From Tritrichomonas musculus (taxonomy: Eukaryota; Parabasalia; Tritrichomonadida; Tritrichomonadidae): a DNA stretch of 64,000 nucleotides. Numbering within the stretch: position 1 is the stretch's first letter; each line of letters opens with the position of its first letter. Shown here piece by piece: positions 17,288 to 26,311 of the stretch. The notes below the pieces were generated by a model. That model had not been told where the DNA came from. It saw nothing but the letters and a program-made list of their open reading frames with translations, and made no database searches. The stretch is from NCBI GenBank assembly GCA_039105265.1, contig JAPFFF010000028.1, positions 620,001-684,000 on the forward strand, read 5' to 3'. Made by a program: the position numbers and the translations under genes.

Positions 17288-17446
17288 ATGGAGTCATCTT
17301 TCAGTGAGTCTACTTGTGATTTCAATGATCACACTGCCTTGATGAAAGAATCAAAAGACAGCAGTCAACAAGCGTCTACGGTAAAGGATCTCCGCAAGAT
17401 GCTGCCTGACACATGTCGCGTGACTCTACTGAAGGGCGCTCAATGA
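17288..17446 (+). CDS. Small ORF in element B (52 aa), doubtful
   Basis: ATG at 17288, beginning MESSFSESTCDFNDHTAL and ending KMLPDTCRVTLLKGAQ. It is the only B reading frame with ordinary protein composition, and it is kept in all three B copies with only two replacements (F to Y, T to A) in copy 3. Copies are so similar that conservation proves little. No domain recognised. Confidence 0.25.
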   Translation: MESSFSESTCDFNDHTALMKESKDSSQQASTVKDLRKMLPDTCRVTLLKGAQ

Positions 17447-17794
17447 GCCCGTTCGTTCTCTCATTTAAGTTCTTGTTCAATTGTTTTATCCGTTACTCAT
17501 TGTTCCTCATTTTCAGATCTCAATCTGATATCCTCATTTACATTGTTACATTGTTGCATTGTTTCAAGTTCTTTGTTCTTTAGACGAGTTGTTTTACATC
17601 AGACTCGGAAACCATCGCTGGTTGTAACACAACCCGTCCTCAGAATGATCTGTGTTGCTCAATGATCATTTTTTGGCGACCGTTTATTCCAAGTCTGACT
17701 CATTACTTGAAGTCTTTTTGGACCTTTTAACTTCAAGTTTTACCTTTTTCCTTTTATTTTCCTTTTTTTTTCTTAAAGCTTATGCCTAGCTTTT

Positions 17795-17838
17795 TTTATT
17801 AATTGCTTAATCGCAAAACTCTTAAAGCATTTAATAAA
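17795..17838 (+). other. 3'-terminal hairpin of element B
   Basis: The left arm 17795-17808 pairs with 17825-17838 over 14 bp with one mismatch and a 16-nt loop. It sits 8 nt before the target copy. The position suits a 3' recognition structure for target-primed reverse transcription (inference). Confidence 0.55.
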
Positions 17839-17846
17839 CATTTAAA

Positions 17847-17870
17847 CCACACGGGAGGAGATTTTTTTTT
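17847..17870 (+). repeat. Target-site copy between B1 and A1
   Basis: 24 nt, identical to 16764-16787. Confidence 0.9.
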
Positions 17871-17881
17871 ATTTTGCAAAT

Positions 17882-20800
17882 ATGTTGATCTACCCAACGA
17901 AAAGTAGATTTTTGGAATCAGCAGAAGATGCTGATTCGTTTGATTCCACTCCGAAAAAAATCGGTGAAAATTTTTTTAATAATCGAGATATCATGACCGA
18001 TAGGTGTCACAATCCTACCCATATTCACAACAGCAATTACCATTCCGATAACAAATACGATCGAGGTTTTAAGATTCCTTGTTCTAGGGAACAGATATCC
18101 CATCATCCAAAACTCAATAAGTTCGACTTTTTCAAAGACAATTCGCTACTAGACGACCTTGACTCCTCGTATAAAACAAGATACGCAACTCAAATCTCAC
18201 CCCGCAAAAAAGATACTAGCAGATATCCTAGTGATGATGTGAAGCTGCGGCTCCCGCCGGTTGGACCAGCTTCACAATCACTTTCCAAGTGTCCTGATGA
18301 CGATATGACCAATTTCGAGCACATTAATTCAGATTCAGAAAAAAGTGATAATAGTGATCAAATATCAATTTCCGATGAAGAAATTGAGGAACCTGAAACT
18401 ATTTTCTGCAATTCAAATAATCCTTCTAGAGGGACAGAAGTGCTCTTACAGTCGGGTGTTCACTATAACCCGTCGAATTCTGATGGAGTTCCTAACCCAT
18501 CATGGATCGTTGTTACGTGCGATCCTTCATTGATTTCTCGTTGTCCTCTTGCTTATAATATGAATGAGAAGTCATCCGAAGGAATTCTGGTTGCTCGAGG
18601 ACAATTGATCATTTCCGATGAGCAACCAAAATTCGACAGGAATCGACCAGCAATCCCATCAACGGATGAAGAACTTCGTTTAAATGCTTTTGATCCCTAT
18701 TCTTTCGTTCCTTCGTCTAGCATTCGAACGGTTCCATTCAATTTTCACTCAAAATGTTCCCCGTTTGTTTCGCATGTGTCCAACATCGTTAATTCGCTCT
18801 TTCTCTCAGGAACATGCAACATCGGGTGCAACACATCTCACTTCACCGACATTTCACATCACATGTCATGGAGTTACATCAATAATAATAACTTTTATTT
18901 CCTTTCTTCGCAGCACATTGATACGCGTGATATTGTTAATTCTTACTCACCAAACTCAGCAGCTAATATTAGTAGTCAATCAGCTGGTGCCATCTCTCAA
19001 CCTGCTGACTCAAACACGTTTGAGAACAACCATGTTGTGAGTGCTGATACTCACAATGTTGAATCTGTTGCTAATCACGCTGTTGACGTTGACAATCAGA
19101 TTGTCAAGTCAACAGCTCACGTCGCTCATCACGCTGTTGACGTTGACAATCAGACTGTCAAGTCAACAGCTCACGTCGCTCATCACGCTGTTGACGTTGA
19201 CAATCAGATTGTCAAGTCAACAGCTCACGTCGCTCATCACGCTGTTGACGTTGACAATCAGACTGTCAAGTCAACAGCTCACGTCGCTCATCACGCTGTT
19301 GACATTGACAATCAGTCTGTCAAGTCAACAGCTCACGTCGCTCATCACGCTGTTGACGTTGACAATCAGACTGTCAAGTCAACAGCTCACGTCGCTCATC
19401 ACGCTGTTGACGTTGACAATCAGACTGTCAAGTCAACAGCTCACGTCGCTCATCACGCTGTTGACGTTGACAATCAGACTGTCAAGTCAACAGCTCACGT
19501 CGCTCATCACGCTGTTGACGTTGACAATCAGATTGTCAAGTCAACAGCTCACGTCGCTCATCATGCTGTTGACGTTGACAATCAGATTGTCAAGTCAACA
19601 GCTCACGTCGCTCATCACGCTGTTGACGTTGACAATCAGATTGTCAAGTCAACAGCTCACGTCGCTCATCACGCTGTTGACGTTGACAATCAGATTGTCA
19701 AGTCAACAGCTCACGTCGCTCATCACGCTGTTGACGTTGACAATCAGATTGTCAAGTCAACAGCTCACGTCGCTCATCACGCTGTTGACGTTGACAATCA
19801 GATTGTCAAGTCAACAGCTCACGTCGCTCATCACGCTGTTGACGTTGACAATCAGATTGTCAAGTCAACAGCTCACGTCGCTCATCACGCTGTTGACGTT
19901 GACAATCAGATTGTCAAGTCAACAGCTCACGTCGCTCATCACGCTGTTGACGTTGACAATCAGATTGTCAAGTCAACAGCTCACGTCGCTCATCACGCTG
20001 TTGACGTTGACAATCAGATTGTCAAGTCAACAGCTCACGTCGCTCATCACGCTGTTGACGTTGACAATCAGATTGTCAAGTCAACAGCTCACGTCGCTCA
20101 TCACGCTGTTGACGTTGACAATCAGATTGTCAAGTCAACAGCTCACGTCGCTCATCACGCTGTTGACGTTGACAATCAGACTGTCAAGTCAACAGCTCAC
20201 GTCGCTCATCACGCTGTTGACATTGACAATCAGTCTGTCAAGTCAACAGCTCACGTCGCTCATCACGCTGTTGACGTTGACAATCAGACTGTCAAGTCAA
20301 CAGCTCACGTCGCTCATCACGCTGTTGACGTTGACAATCAGACTGTCAAGTCAACAGCTCACGTCGCTCATCACGCTGTTGACGTTGACAATCAGATTGT
20401 CAAGTCAACAGCTCACGTCGCTCATCACGCTGTTGACGTTGACAATCAGATTGTCAAGTCAACAGCTCACGTCGCTCATCATGCTGTTGACGTTGACAAT
20501 CAGATTGTCAAGTCAACAGCTCACGTCGCTCATCACGCTGTTGACGTTGACAATCAGACTGTCACGTCAACAGCTCACGTCGCTCATCATGCTGTTGACG
20601 TTGACAATCAGATTGTCAAGTCAACAGCTCACGTCGCTCATCACGCTGTTGACGTTGACAATCAGATTGTCAAGTCAACAGCTCACGTCGCTCATCACGC
20701 TGTTGACGTTGACAATCAGATTGTCAAGTCAACAGCTTACGTCGCTCATCACGCTGTTGACGTTGACAATCAGATTGTCAAGTCAACAGCTCACGTCGCT

Positions 20801-23800
20801 CATCACGCTGTTGACGTTGACAATCAGATTGTCAAGTCAACAGCTCACGTCGCTCATCACGCTGTTGACGTTGACAATCAGATTGTCAAGTCAACAGCTC
20901 ACGTCGCTCATCATGCTGTTGACGTTGACAATCAGACTGTCACGTCAACAGCTCACGTCGCTCATCACACTGTTGACGTTGACAATCAGATTGTCAAGTC
21001 AACAGCTCACGTCGCTCATCATGCTGTTGACGTTGACAATCAGACTGTCACGTCAACAGCTCACGTCGCTCACCACAACGTTGACGTTGACAACCAAACC
21101 GTCACGTCAACGGCTCACATCACTCATCACGCTGTTGGCGTCGACGATCGGGTTGTCACGTCAACTGCTCACATCGATCATCATCAAGTAGTCACGAAGG
21201 AGAAAGTCATCACTTCCGTCATCGAAGTGCCTAAGTTCGTCTTCGAGTTCAATGAGAAGGTGGTCCCTTTATTTACTCTCGCAGGTGATCACTCATCATT
21301 CAATTCATCCTCTGACTCTCGAAGCAATTCATTAGGCACACAGACTTCATCCACTAGTACGAGTAGTACTATTAGTGGTGCAGAAGACTTCTCCGAGGTG
21401 CGTTCTCAATCAGAACGCACCGATCACTCTGATGATGATGATCGCAACGGTAGTAATGATGGATGTTCTTCACCGTCAAGGGACGATAGGATTTCTATTG
21501 AATGGATTGTGGATGAGCTGTCCAAAATCAATTCTAAAGCAGAATTGACCTCGCTCATCGACCAACTTCAGGTTGGTAATATTGACATGTCTCCTTTCGC
21601 TGATGTTGTTGATGTAAATGTTCCTATCGTCCTTCTGATGTATCAGAAGTGTAGATGGTTGGGTGTTGGGCAGTTTTATTGCCCTTGTTGCGACAAAACG
21701 TTCCCTACATGTGCCTCGTTATCATTCCACCTGAGGTCGCTGCATGTAACGAATGGGGTTCCAATTGAACAGGCGGCTTTTGAATACATAATTGGTCGTA
21801 AGTTAAGATGGAAGATTGACTCGCCTCATCTTCCGGCAGATGCTCCACATTATCGGACCATTTACGTTTGTCCTGTGAGTGACTGTAACTATCTTGTGAG
21901 TCGGGCGAATTCGTTGAGCAGCCATATCGGTTCGGCTCATCAGGATCTTGAAGCTCTCAAAAGAGAAGTGGGTGTTTTCTGGGCAATGAACATCCTGCAT
22001 GCTAGAAGATGCAGATGTTTACTTGCAACACGGGATGTCTTTCATGATCTGCGTGGTTCGATGTGTTCAACTTGCAGTGACTTCATTGGAAAAGACAAAG
22101 TCACTGTCAAGCAACACTCTAACAGATCTCATCCAGCATCCAACGTTGAAGGTCATCGTTTGCAATCATTCGAGGTGAGTATTTCTACCAAGTGGTTTTC
22201 ACCCGATACCGATGACGATGAGATTCGTGAGGCCAATTCTGACCTTGACAAAGAAAAAAGTGTCAGAATGGAAAATAGGATTTTACAGGAAGAAGAAAGG
22301 TTGAATCCTGTGCAGGCGAGGTCAGATGAGTCTGTTGACCTCCAAGTGATGGAAGATCGACGTCGTGCAGAGGATAACCGCCGACGCAGACGTCAGGCTG
22401 GTTCCATTCCAGCCAATGAGAGAATGCCAGAAGCACGCTTGCACTCAGTCTCTTCTTCAAGTGATGGCGAAGTCATTCTAAGTGATGTACATCCTGGTCA
22501 TTCAAATTCAGCTTCGATCGTGGACATTGAGAGTTGCCTGTCCAAAGCTGAGAATTGGAAGTCGAGGTGCATGAAGGAAGATGATGATTTCGTGCACCTC
22601 CCGAAGCTGTGGGGTGACCGTTTAGCGAAACACAGGAAAAAGTTCGAAGAAGTGTTTAACAGTGAAGTCAAGGATGTTCTCAATTGGTATAATGAAGCTA
22701 TTAACCTCTCTGACTCTTTGGAAAAGAGCAGCCGAATGCTTCTCTGCGAAGGGATGATTTCGAAAATCATTCTCATTCTACGGAAGTCGATTAGGAAGTT
22801 CGTTCGTTCGGCGCGGAGAGGTTCAGATAAGATTCGTCGCCCGCATTCCTTGGAGACACCGATTCAGATGAAGTCGGCCTCCAAATTCATCGCTGGTATT
22901 GAACTCCTGCATTCCCGCATTCACATCACTGATGATGATCTCGATCAACCTCAACGTAATGTCATCGCAGACATCAAAGAGAAGCTTGTTCGCTTTCTGT
23001 CACAGGCTCCTTTGGAGTTCTCTCAACTTCTTGGGAGTGGTGACTTGGACTCAATTGACGGTTTGATTTACGATGAGCATTACGATGAAAGGATGAAATT
23101 CATACGTGCCAAGCTAGAGGAATTGGAGATTCTCAACAACTCTCCTTCCTCGCTTGGCTACAAGAAGTTCCTTCAGAAATTCTACGCTGAAGACGCCAAA
23201 CGTACACTCGACTGGTTCGTGTTGAACGACGACACACCGGAATGTGTCGTCCCAGTCGAAGATTTCGAGAACGTGTACGGGTCCTCGTGGAGCGATGCTG
23301 CTGCTCTCGGGGATGACCCAGATGGTGTTTACACTCTTCAGCGTAGAATTTCATCGAATAATTCTGATGAACTCAAATCACTCATCCTCAACGAAGAAGC
23401 TATTCTCAAAGCGGTCAGATCAAGATCCAATCTGTCTGCCGTCGGATGCGACGGCATTTCAAATGGTGTGTGGAAGGTTGGCGGGAGTGTCACGGCGACG
23501 ATCATCAAGAATGTGTTGTGTTGCATGCTTGACACGGGTCTCTTTCCGGAGGTGTTGAAAATGAACAAAACCGTCATGTTGTTTAAGAAAGGAGACCCTG
23601 ACGACGCCCATTCGTGGCGTCCTATCACCATCACTCCGACGATTTATCGGATGCTGATGTGTCACATCAGCCGCTCGCTTCAAACGCTGAATTCAAAACA
23701 TAGGTTCATATCACAGAGTCAGAAAGGATTCATGCGTATTCCAGCTGGAGCGGCTGAGCATGCTACTGTGGTTGATGAGATGATACACGATGCTGCACGG

Positions 23801-26182
23801 AACCAAAAGTCACTCTACATCACGACGATCGACTTTTCTGATGCATTTGGTTCCGTACCACATAAACTTATTAAAAAGAATCTTACAGACATTGGCTTTG
23901 ATCTTTCTTTTGTTAAAACGATTATTAATTCGTATAGAGACTCTTCGACGAAGATCATCAGCAACAACAGACGATCTAATTCTATCTGTTTTCGCAAAGG
24001 CGTCAAGCAAGGTTGTCCGCTGAGTCCGACGTTATTCAACATTTGTATCGAACCTCTCCTCGCGCGGTTGAACGCTTGCAAGGAGGACGGTTATCATTGG
24101 TTGGACTCAGCGACAACCGTCCAAGCTTACGCCGATGACATAATCGTGTTCTCGGACTCGGAAGTCGGGATGAAGAACTTGCTTTCGGTCGTGGAGCACT
24201 TCTGCAGTTATGCAGGCGACATGAAGATCAACTGCAAGAAGTGCCACGCTTTCACATACATTGCTCACAATGGTTCTCGCAGTGTGTTGAACGACAACTT
24301 CACCATTGCTGGAGGACGTATTGATAACATCAGCATTCAGAACAATACAACGTATCTCGGACTTCCAATCGCGTGCAAATCTTCGCAGCGTAAACATCAC
24401 GTTTTTCGGCGAATCGAAGACATGACGAAGGACGTCATTCGAATTACTGGCAGCGCTCTTCGGTTCACACAGGCGGTTGACGCCATCAAACGGTTCGTGA
24501 TTCCCAAGATTGACTACGAACTGATGGCGAACACAGCACCGACAAATTGCCTCAGTCGCTTAGATGAACTCATTCGGGGCAGGCTGTCCAAAATGATCGG
24601 TGCTGCTGGTATTCCAACCGCCTGGTTCTACACGACGAAAAACGATGGCGGTCTTTACATACAGAAACTCACAGATCGCCAGAAAGCTCTCACTATCAGA
24701 CTCTACATTGCCTTGATGGAGTCTAACGATAAAAGCATCCGTGATATGGTCAAGGCTTCTGATGAAGCCGAGATCATCTTCAGGGATGCTACCATCGACT
24801 TGACTTCACCGTTCTTGCACCTGAAAGTTAAAGACAATGGTGCGTTAGATGCAAAGCGTAACCGCGGGACGTCGAACATCTTAGCCCGATGTGTTAAAGC
24901 TTTGCACGACGCTAACATGGGTCTGATACTCAAAGATGATATGTTTACGCTCAAAGATCTGAATAGTAATGTCACTTTTGATGTTAACACCTCTAATGTT
25001 GTTAAACACATCATGAAAGTCATGAGTGACCGTTACTATTCAGATCTTTGTCAGCACAAGATGAGAGGACATACATTCACGACATTGAAAAACTCACCAT
25101 TGAGTAACTACTTCATGAAGCCCAATGCTTTGATGGCGGACTCTGTTGTCAGATTCGCTATCAAAGCACGTACGAATACGCTCATGACAGCATCACTTGC
25201 TGCTCACAGAAACCCTCAAATGAGTAACCGTTGCACTCGTTGTGGACAGATTGAAACTCTCAATCACATCTTAAACGGGTGCAAGCGGTGCAAACACAAA
25301 TTCACAAAGAGACACGACGAAGTTGTCAAGGTACTTTGCAAGTACCTTACCGAAAAGAAGAGAGTCATCGTGCATTGTAACCAAAGTGTTCGTGGACGCA
25401 GCAACGAACACATCACTGGTGACTCTGCTTCTCTCAGACCAGATGTATGGTGGTGGGACGGTGACCAGCTGAAGATAGCTGAATTCACCATCCCATACGG
25501 AATGTTATCTGGCGATGATGATGAATCCACCTTAGTCATACGACGTAGAGAGAAGTTGAACAAGTACCAGAAGCTCGTCGATGATTGCAAAAACCAGTTG
25601 AACTGCAATGTGTCGCTATTTGTGTTCATTGTCTCCTCCCTCGGTGCAATACCCGATGACACCATCAATGAACTCAAGAAAGTGACAGTCACGACCAAAG
25701 ACGCACTCAAACTTGCAGGGAGGATGGTAGCAGCCGCTTTACGGGAATCTATGATATTGTACATTGATACTAAGATTAAGAAGAGGGTTAACGACAACAA
25801 TGAAGATGAAGATAACGATAACGATAACGATAATGGTAACGATTATGATAACGATGTTGAAAATGTTAATGCTCTTGATACTGATGGTGACGATGATTCT
25901 AATGATCTCAATGATACTAGCTCCAATGTTACCGACGGGGAGTCCGCAGACGATGAGTACAACTCTGTCAACATCCTGGACGACGAAGAATGGCGGGAAC
26001 TCATTGATGCAAGTGCGGATGTTGACAGGTCGGGCCCCCCGTCTGAGCTTGACACTACTGATGATGAAACTGACGTACTGGAAAATCCAGGCACCACCCC
26101 ACTATGGAACCAAACTCAAGGTGCCGACCCTGCCTCCGCTACCGAAGAGGAGGGAGTCCAACACTCCTCTTCTGAATTTTAG
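17882..26182 (+). CDS. R2-type retrotransposon polyprotein (zinc fingers, RT, RLE) with 18-aa repeat array, copy A1
   Basis: 2766 residues from ATG 17882. Residues 1-400 are a polar, low-complexity region. Residues about 400-1101 are 39 tandem copies of an 18-residue unit close to STAHVAHHAVDVDNQIVK. Three zinc fingers follow: CPCCDKTFPTCASLSFHLRS with a final H near 1266-1290, CPVSDCNYL...H-SAH near 1328-1353, and CSTCSDF...HSNRSH near 1394-1417. They are likely DNA-binding. The reverse transcriptase spans about 1845-2150: AVGCDGISNGVW, FKKGDPDDAHSWRPI, IDFSDAFGSVPH, GVKQGCPLSPTLFN and the catalytic YADD at 2083-2086. The R2-style knuckle CTRCGQIETLNHILNGC is near 2450. The restriction-like endonuclease has KRHDEVV, RPDVWWWDGDQLKIAEF (PD-X12-E) near 2520 and REKLNKYQKL. 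An acidic Asn/Asp tail follows. Predicted role: nick the tRNA-Asn gene 3' end and copy element RNA into it. Confidence 0.93.
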   Translation: MLIYPTKSRFLESAEDADSFDSTPKKIGENFFNNRDIMTDRCHNPTHIHNSNYHSDNKYDRGFKIPCSREQISHHPKLNKFDFFKDNSLLDDLDSSYKTRYATQISPRKKDTSRYPSDDVKLRLPPVGPASQSLSKCPDDDMTNFEHINSDSEKSDNSDQISISDEEIEEPETIFCNSNNPSRGTEVLLQSGVHYNPSNSDGVPNPSWIVVTCDPSLISRCPLAYNMNEKSSEGILVARGQLIISDEQPKFDRNRPAIPSTDEELRLNAFDPYSFVPSSSIRTVPFNFHSKCSPFVSHVSNIVNSLFLSGTCNIGCNTSHFTDISHHMSWSYINNNNFYFLSSQHIDTRDIVNSYSPNSAANISSQSAGAISQPADSNTFENNHVVSADTHNVESVANHAVDVDNQIVKSTAHVAHHAVDVDNQTVKSTAHVAHHAVDVDNQIVKSTAHVAHHAVDVDNQTVKSTAHVAHHAVDIDNQSVKSTAHVAHHAVDVDNQTVKSTAHVAHHAVDVDNQTVKSTAHVAHHAVDVDNQTVKSTAHVAHHAVDVDNQIVKSTAHVAHHAVDVDNQIVKSTAHVAHHAVDVDNQIVKSTAHVAHHAVDVDNQIVKSTAHVAHHAVDVDNQIVKSTAHVAHHAVDVDNQIVKSTAHVAHHAVDVDNQIVKSTAHVAHHAVDVDNQIVKSTAHVAHHAVDVDNQIVKSTAHVAHHAVDVDNQIVKSTAHVAHHAVDVDNQIVKSTAHVAHHAVDVDNQIVKSTAHVAHHAVDVDNQTVKSTAHVAHHAVDIDNQSVKSTAHVAHHAVDVDNQTVKSTAHVAHHAVDVDNQTVKSTAHVAHHAVDVDNQIVKSTAHVAHHAVDVDNQIVKSTAHVAHHAVDVDNQIVKSTAHVAHHAVDVDNQTVTSTAHVAHHAVDVDNQIVKSTAHVAHHAVDVDNQIVKSTAHVAHHAVDVDNQIVKSTAYVAHHAVDVDNQIVKSTAHVAHHAVDVDNQIVKSTAHVAHHAVDVDNQIVKSTAHVAHHAVDVDNQTVTSTAHVAHHTVDVDNQIVKSTAHVAHHAVDVDNQTVTSTAHVAHHNVDVDNQTVTSTAHITHHAVGVDDRVVTSTAHIDHHQVVTKEKVITSVIEVPKFVFEFNEKVVPLFTLAGDHSSFNSSSDSRSNSLGTQTSSTSTSSTISGAEDFSEVRSQSERTDHSDDDDRNGSNDGCSSPSRDDRISIEWIVDELSKINSKAELTSLIDQLQVGNIDMSPFADVVDVNVPIVLLMYQKCRWLGVGQFYCPCCDKTFPTCASLSFHLRSLHVTNGVPIEQAAFEYIIGRKLRWKIDSPHLPADAPHYRTIYVCPVSDCNYLVSRANSLSSHIGSAHQDLEALKREVGVFWAMNILHARRCRCLLATRDVFHDLRGSMCSTCSDFIGKDKVTVKQHSNRSHPASNVEGHRLQSFEVSISTKWFSPDTDDDEIREANSDLDKEKSVRMENRILQEEERLNPVQARSDESVDLQVMEDRRRAEDNRRRRRQAGSIPANERMPEARLHSVSSSSDGEVILSDVHPGHSNSASIVDIESCLSKAENWKSRCMKEDDDFVHLPKLWGDRLAKHRKKFEEVFNSEVKDVLNWYNEAINLSDSLEKSSRMLLCEGMISKIILILRKSIRKFVRSARRGSDKIRRPHSLETPIQMKSASKFIAGIELLHSRIHITDDDLDQPQRNVIADIKEKLVRFLSQAPLEFSQLLGSGDLDSIDGLIYDEHYDERMKFIRAKLEELEILNNSPSSLGYKKFLQKFYAEDAKRTLDWFVLNDDTPECVVPVEDFENVYGSSWSDAAALGDDPDGVYTLQRRISSNNSDELKSLILNEEAILKAVRSRSNLSAVGCDGISNGVWKVGGSVTATIIKNVLCCMLDTGLFPEVLKMNKTVMLFKKGDPDDAHSWRPITITPTIYRMLMCHISRSLQTLNSKHRFISQSQKGFMRIPAGAAEHATVVDEMIHDAARNQKSLYITTIDFSDAFGSVPHKLIKKNLTDIGFDLSFVKTIINSYRDSSTKIISNNRRSNSICFRKGVKQGCPLSPTLFNICIEPLLARLNACKEDGYHWLDSATTVQAYADDIIVFSDSEVGMKNLLSVVEHFCSYAGDMKINCKKCHAFTYIAHNGSRSVLNDNFTIAGGRIDNISIQNNTTYLGLPIACKSSQRKHHVFRRIEDMTKDVIRITGSALRFTQAVDAIKRFVIPKIDYELMANTAPTNCLSRLDELIRGRLSKMIGAAGIPTAWFYTTKNDGGLYIQKLTDRQKALTIRLYIALMESNDKSIRDMVKASDEAEIIFRDATIDLTSPFLHLKVKDNGALDAKRNRGTSNILARCVKALHDANMGLILKDDMFTLKDLNSNVTFDVNTSNVVKHIMKVMSDRYYSDLCQHKMRGHTFTTLKNSPLSNYFMKPNALMADSVVRFAIKARTNTLMTASLAAHRNPQMSNRCTRCGQIETLNHILNGCKRCKHKFTKRHDEVVKVLCKYLTEKKRVIVHCNQSVRGRSNEHITGDSASLRPDVWWWDGDQLKIAEFTIPYGMLSGDDDESTLVIRRREKLNKYQKLVDDCKNQLNCNVSLFVFIVSSLGAIPDDTINELKKVTVTTKDALKLAGRMVAAALRESMILYIDTKIKKRVNDNNEDEDNDNDNDNGNDYDNDVENVNALDTDGDDDSNDLNDTSSNVTDGESADDEYNSVNILDDEEWRELIDASADVDRSGPPSELDTTDDETDVLENPGTTPLWNQTQGADPASATEEEGVQHSSSEF
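19079..21184 (+). repeat. Array of 39 x 54-bp units in A1 (18-aa coding repeat; each unit a hairpin)
   Basis: Unit starts are exactly 54 nt apart from 19079 to 21131, giving 39 units with no indel. Thirty-eight of the 54 nt form an imperfect palindrome: outer arms GCTGTTGAC and GTCAACAGC, inner arms TTGACAATC and GATTGTCAA, one bulged G and a central A. The other 16 nt (CTCACGTCGCTCATCAC region) are spacer. Most variation is ATT/ACT and AAG/ACG at two codons. The last two or three units are the most diverged. Confidence 0.93.
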
Positions 26183-26240
26183 GCAGATTTTTTGTTGGGG
26201 CCCGCCCCTTTTATTTTATTGTGAGTGAATCATCACTCTC

Positions 26241-26280
26241 GTTTATTAGTATTTTATACTTACTCTAATGATTAATAAAC
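26241..26280 (+). other. 3'-terminal hairpin of LINE A (copy 1)
   Basis: GTTTATTA at 26241-26248 pairs with TAATAAAC at 26273-26280, ending 7 nt before the target copy. The right arm matches the end of element B, which suggests a shared recognition structure for the reverse transcriptase (inference). Confidence 0.5.
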
Positions 26281-26287
26281 GAATTTA

Positions 26288-26311
26288 CCACACGGGAGGA
26301 GATTTTTTTTT
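26288..26311 (+). repeat. Target-site copy between A1 and B2
   Basis: 24 nt, identical to 16764-16787. Confidence 0.9.

Larger units (their letters stand above)
16788..17846 (+). mobile_element. Element B, copy 1: putative non-autonomous partner of LINE A
   Basis: The 1059-bp unit is flanked on both sides by the 24-nt tRNA-3'-end block, as expected of an independent insertion with target duplication. It begins CATTTTTATTTTCGAGG and ends TAATAAACATTTAAA. The 3' end can form a 14-bp stem with one mismatch (17795-17808 with 17825-17838; TTTATTAA pairs with TTAATAAA). LINE A also ends in a TTATTA/TAATAA stem. I see no reverse transcriptase. The 5' third holds short hairpins (AAGTCC/GGACTT near 16940). 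B could instead be a 5' promoter or leader module of A, but the internal target copy argues for a separate element. Confidence 0.65.
17871..26287 (+). mobile_element. Element A, copy 1: full-length R2-type (RLE) non-LTR retrotransposon
   Basis: 8417 bp between two 24-nt copies of the tRNA-Asn 3' end. It has a leader of only 11 nt, one ORF of 2766 codons, and a 105-nt 3' region ending TAATAAACGAATTTA. The enzyme order (N-terminal C2H2 fingers, reverse transcriptase, CCHC knuckle, PD-(D/E)xK endonuclease) is that of the R2/NeSL/R4/CRE group, which inserts at fixed sites by target-primed reverse transcription. I see no disabling change, so this copy may be active. The GC content of its coding part is visibly higher than that of the host genes. 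Confidence 0.92.

Noticed and set aside
19079-21184. CRISPR-like regular repeats
   Set aside because: The 54-bp units are near-identical throughout with no unique spacers, lie in frame inside a retrotransposon ORF, and the setting is eukaryotic.
19041-21191. 716-codon leucine/threonine/serine-rich ORF in the array's second frame (and its counterparts in copies A2 and A3)
   Set aside because: It is open only because the 54-bp unit is a multiple of three and has no stop in that frame; the frame carrying zinc fingers, RT and endonuclease is the other one.
17871-26287. LTR retrotransposon
   Set aside because: No long direct terminal repeats, protease, RNase H or integrase; the enzyme order and short target copies are those of an RLE LINE.
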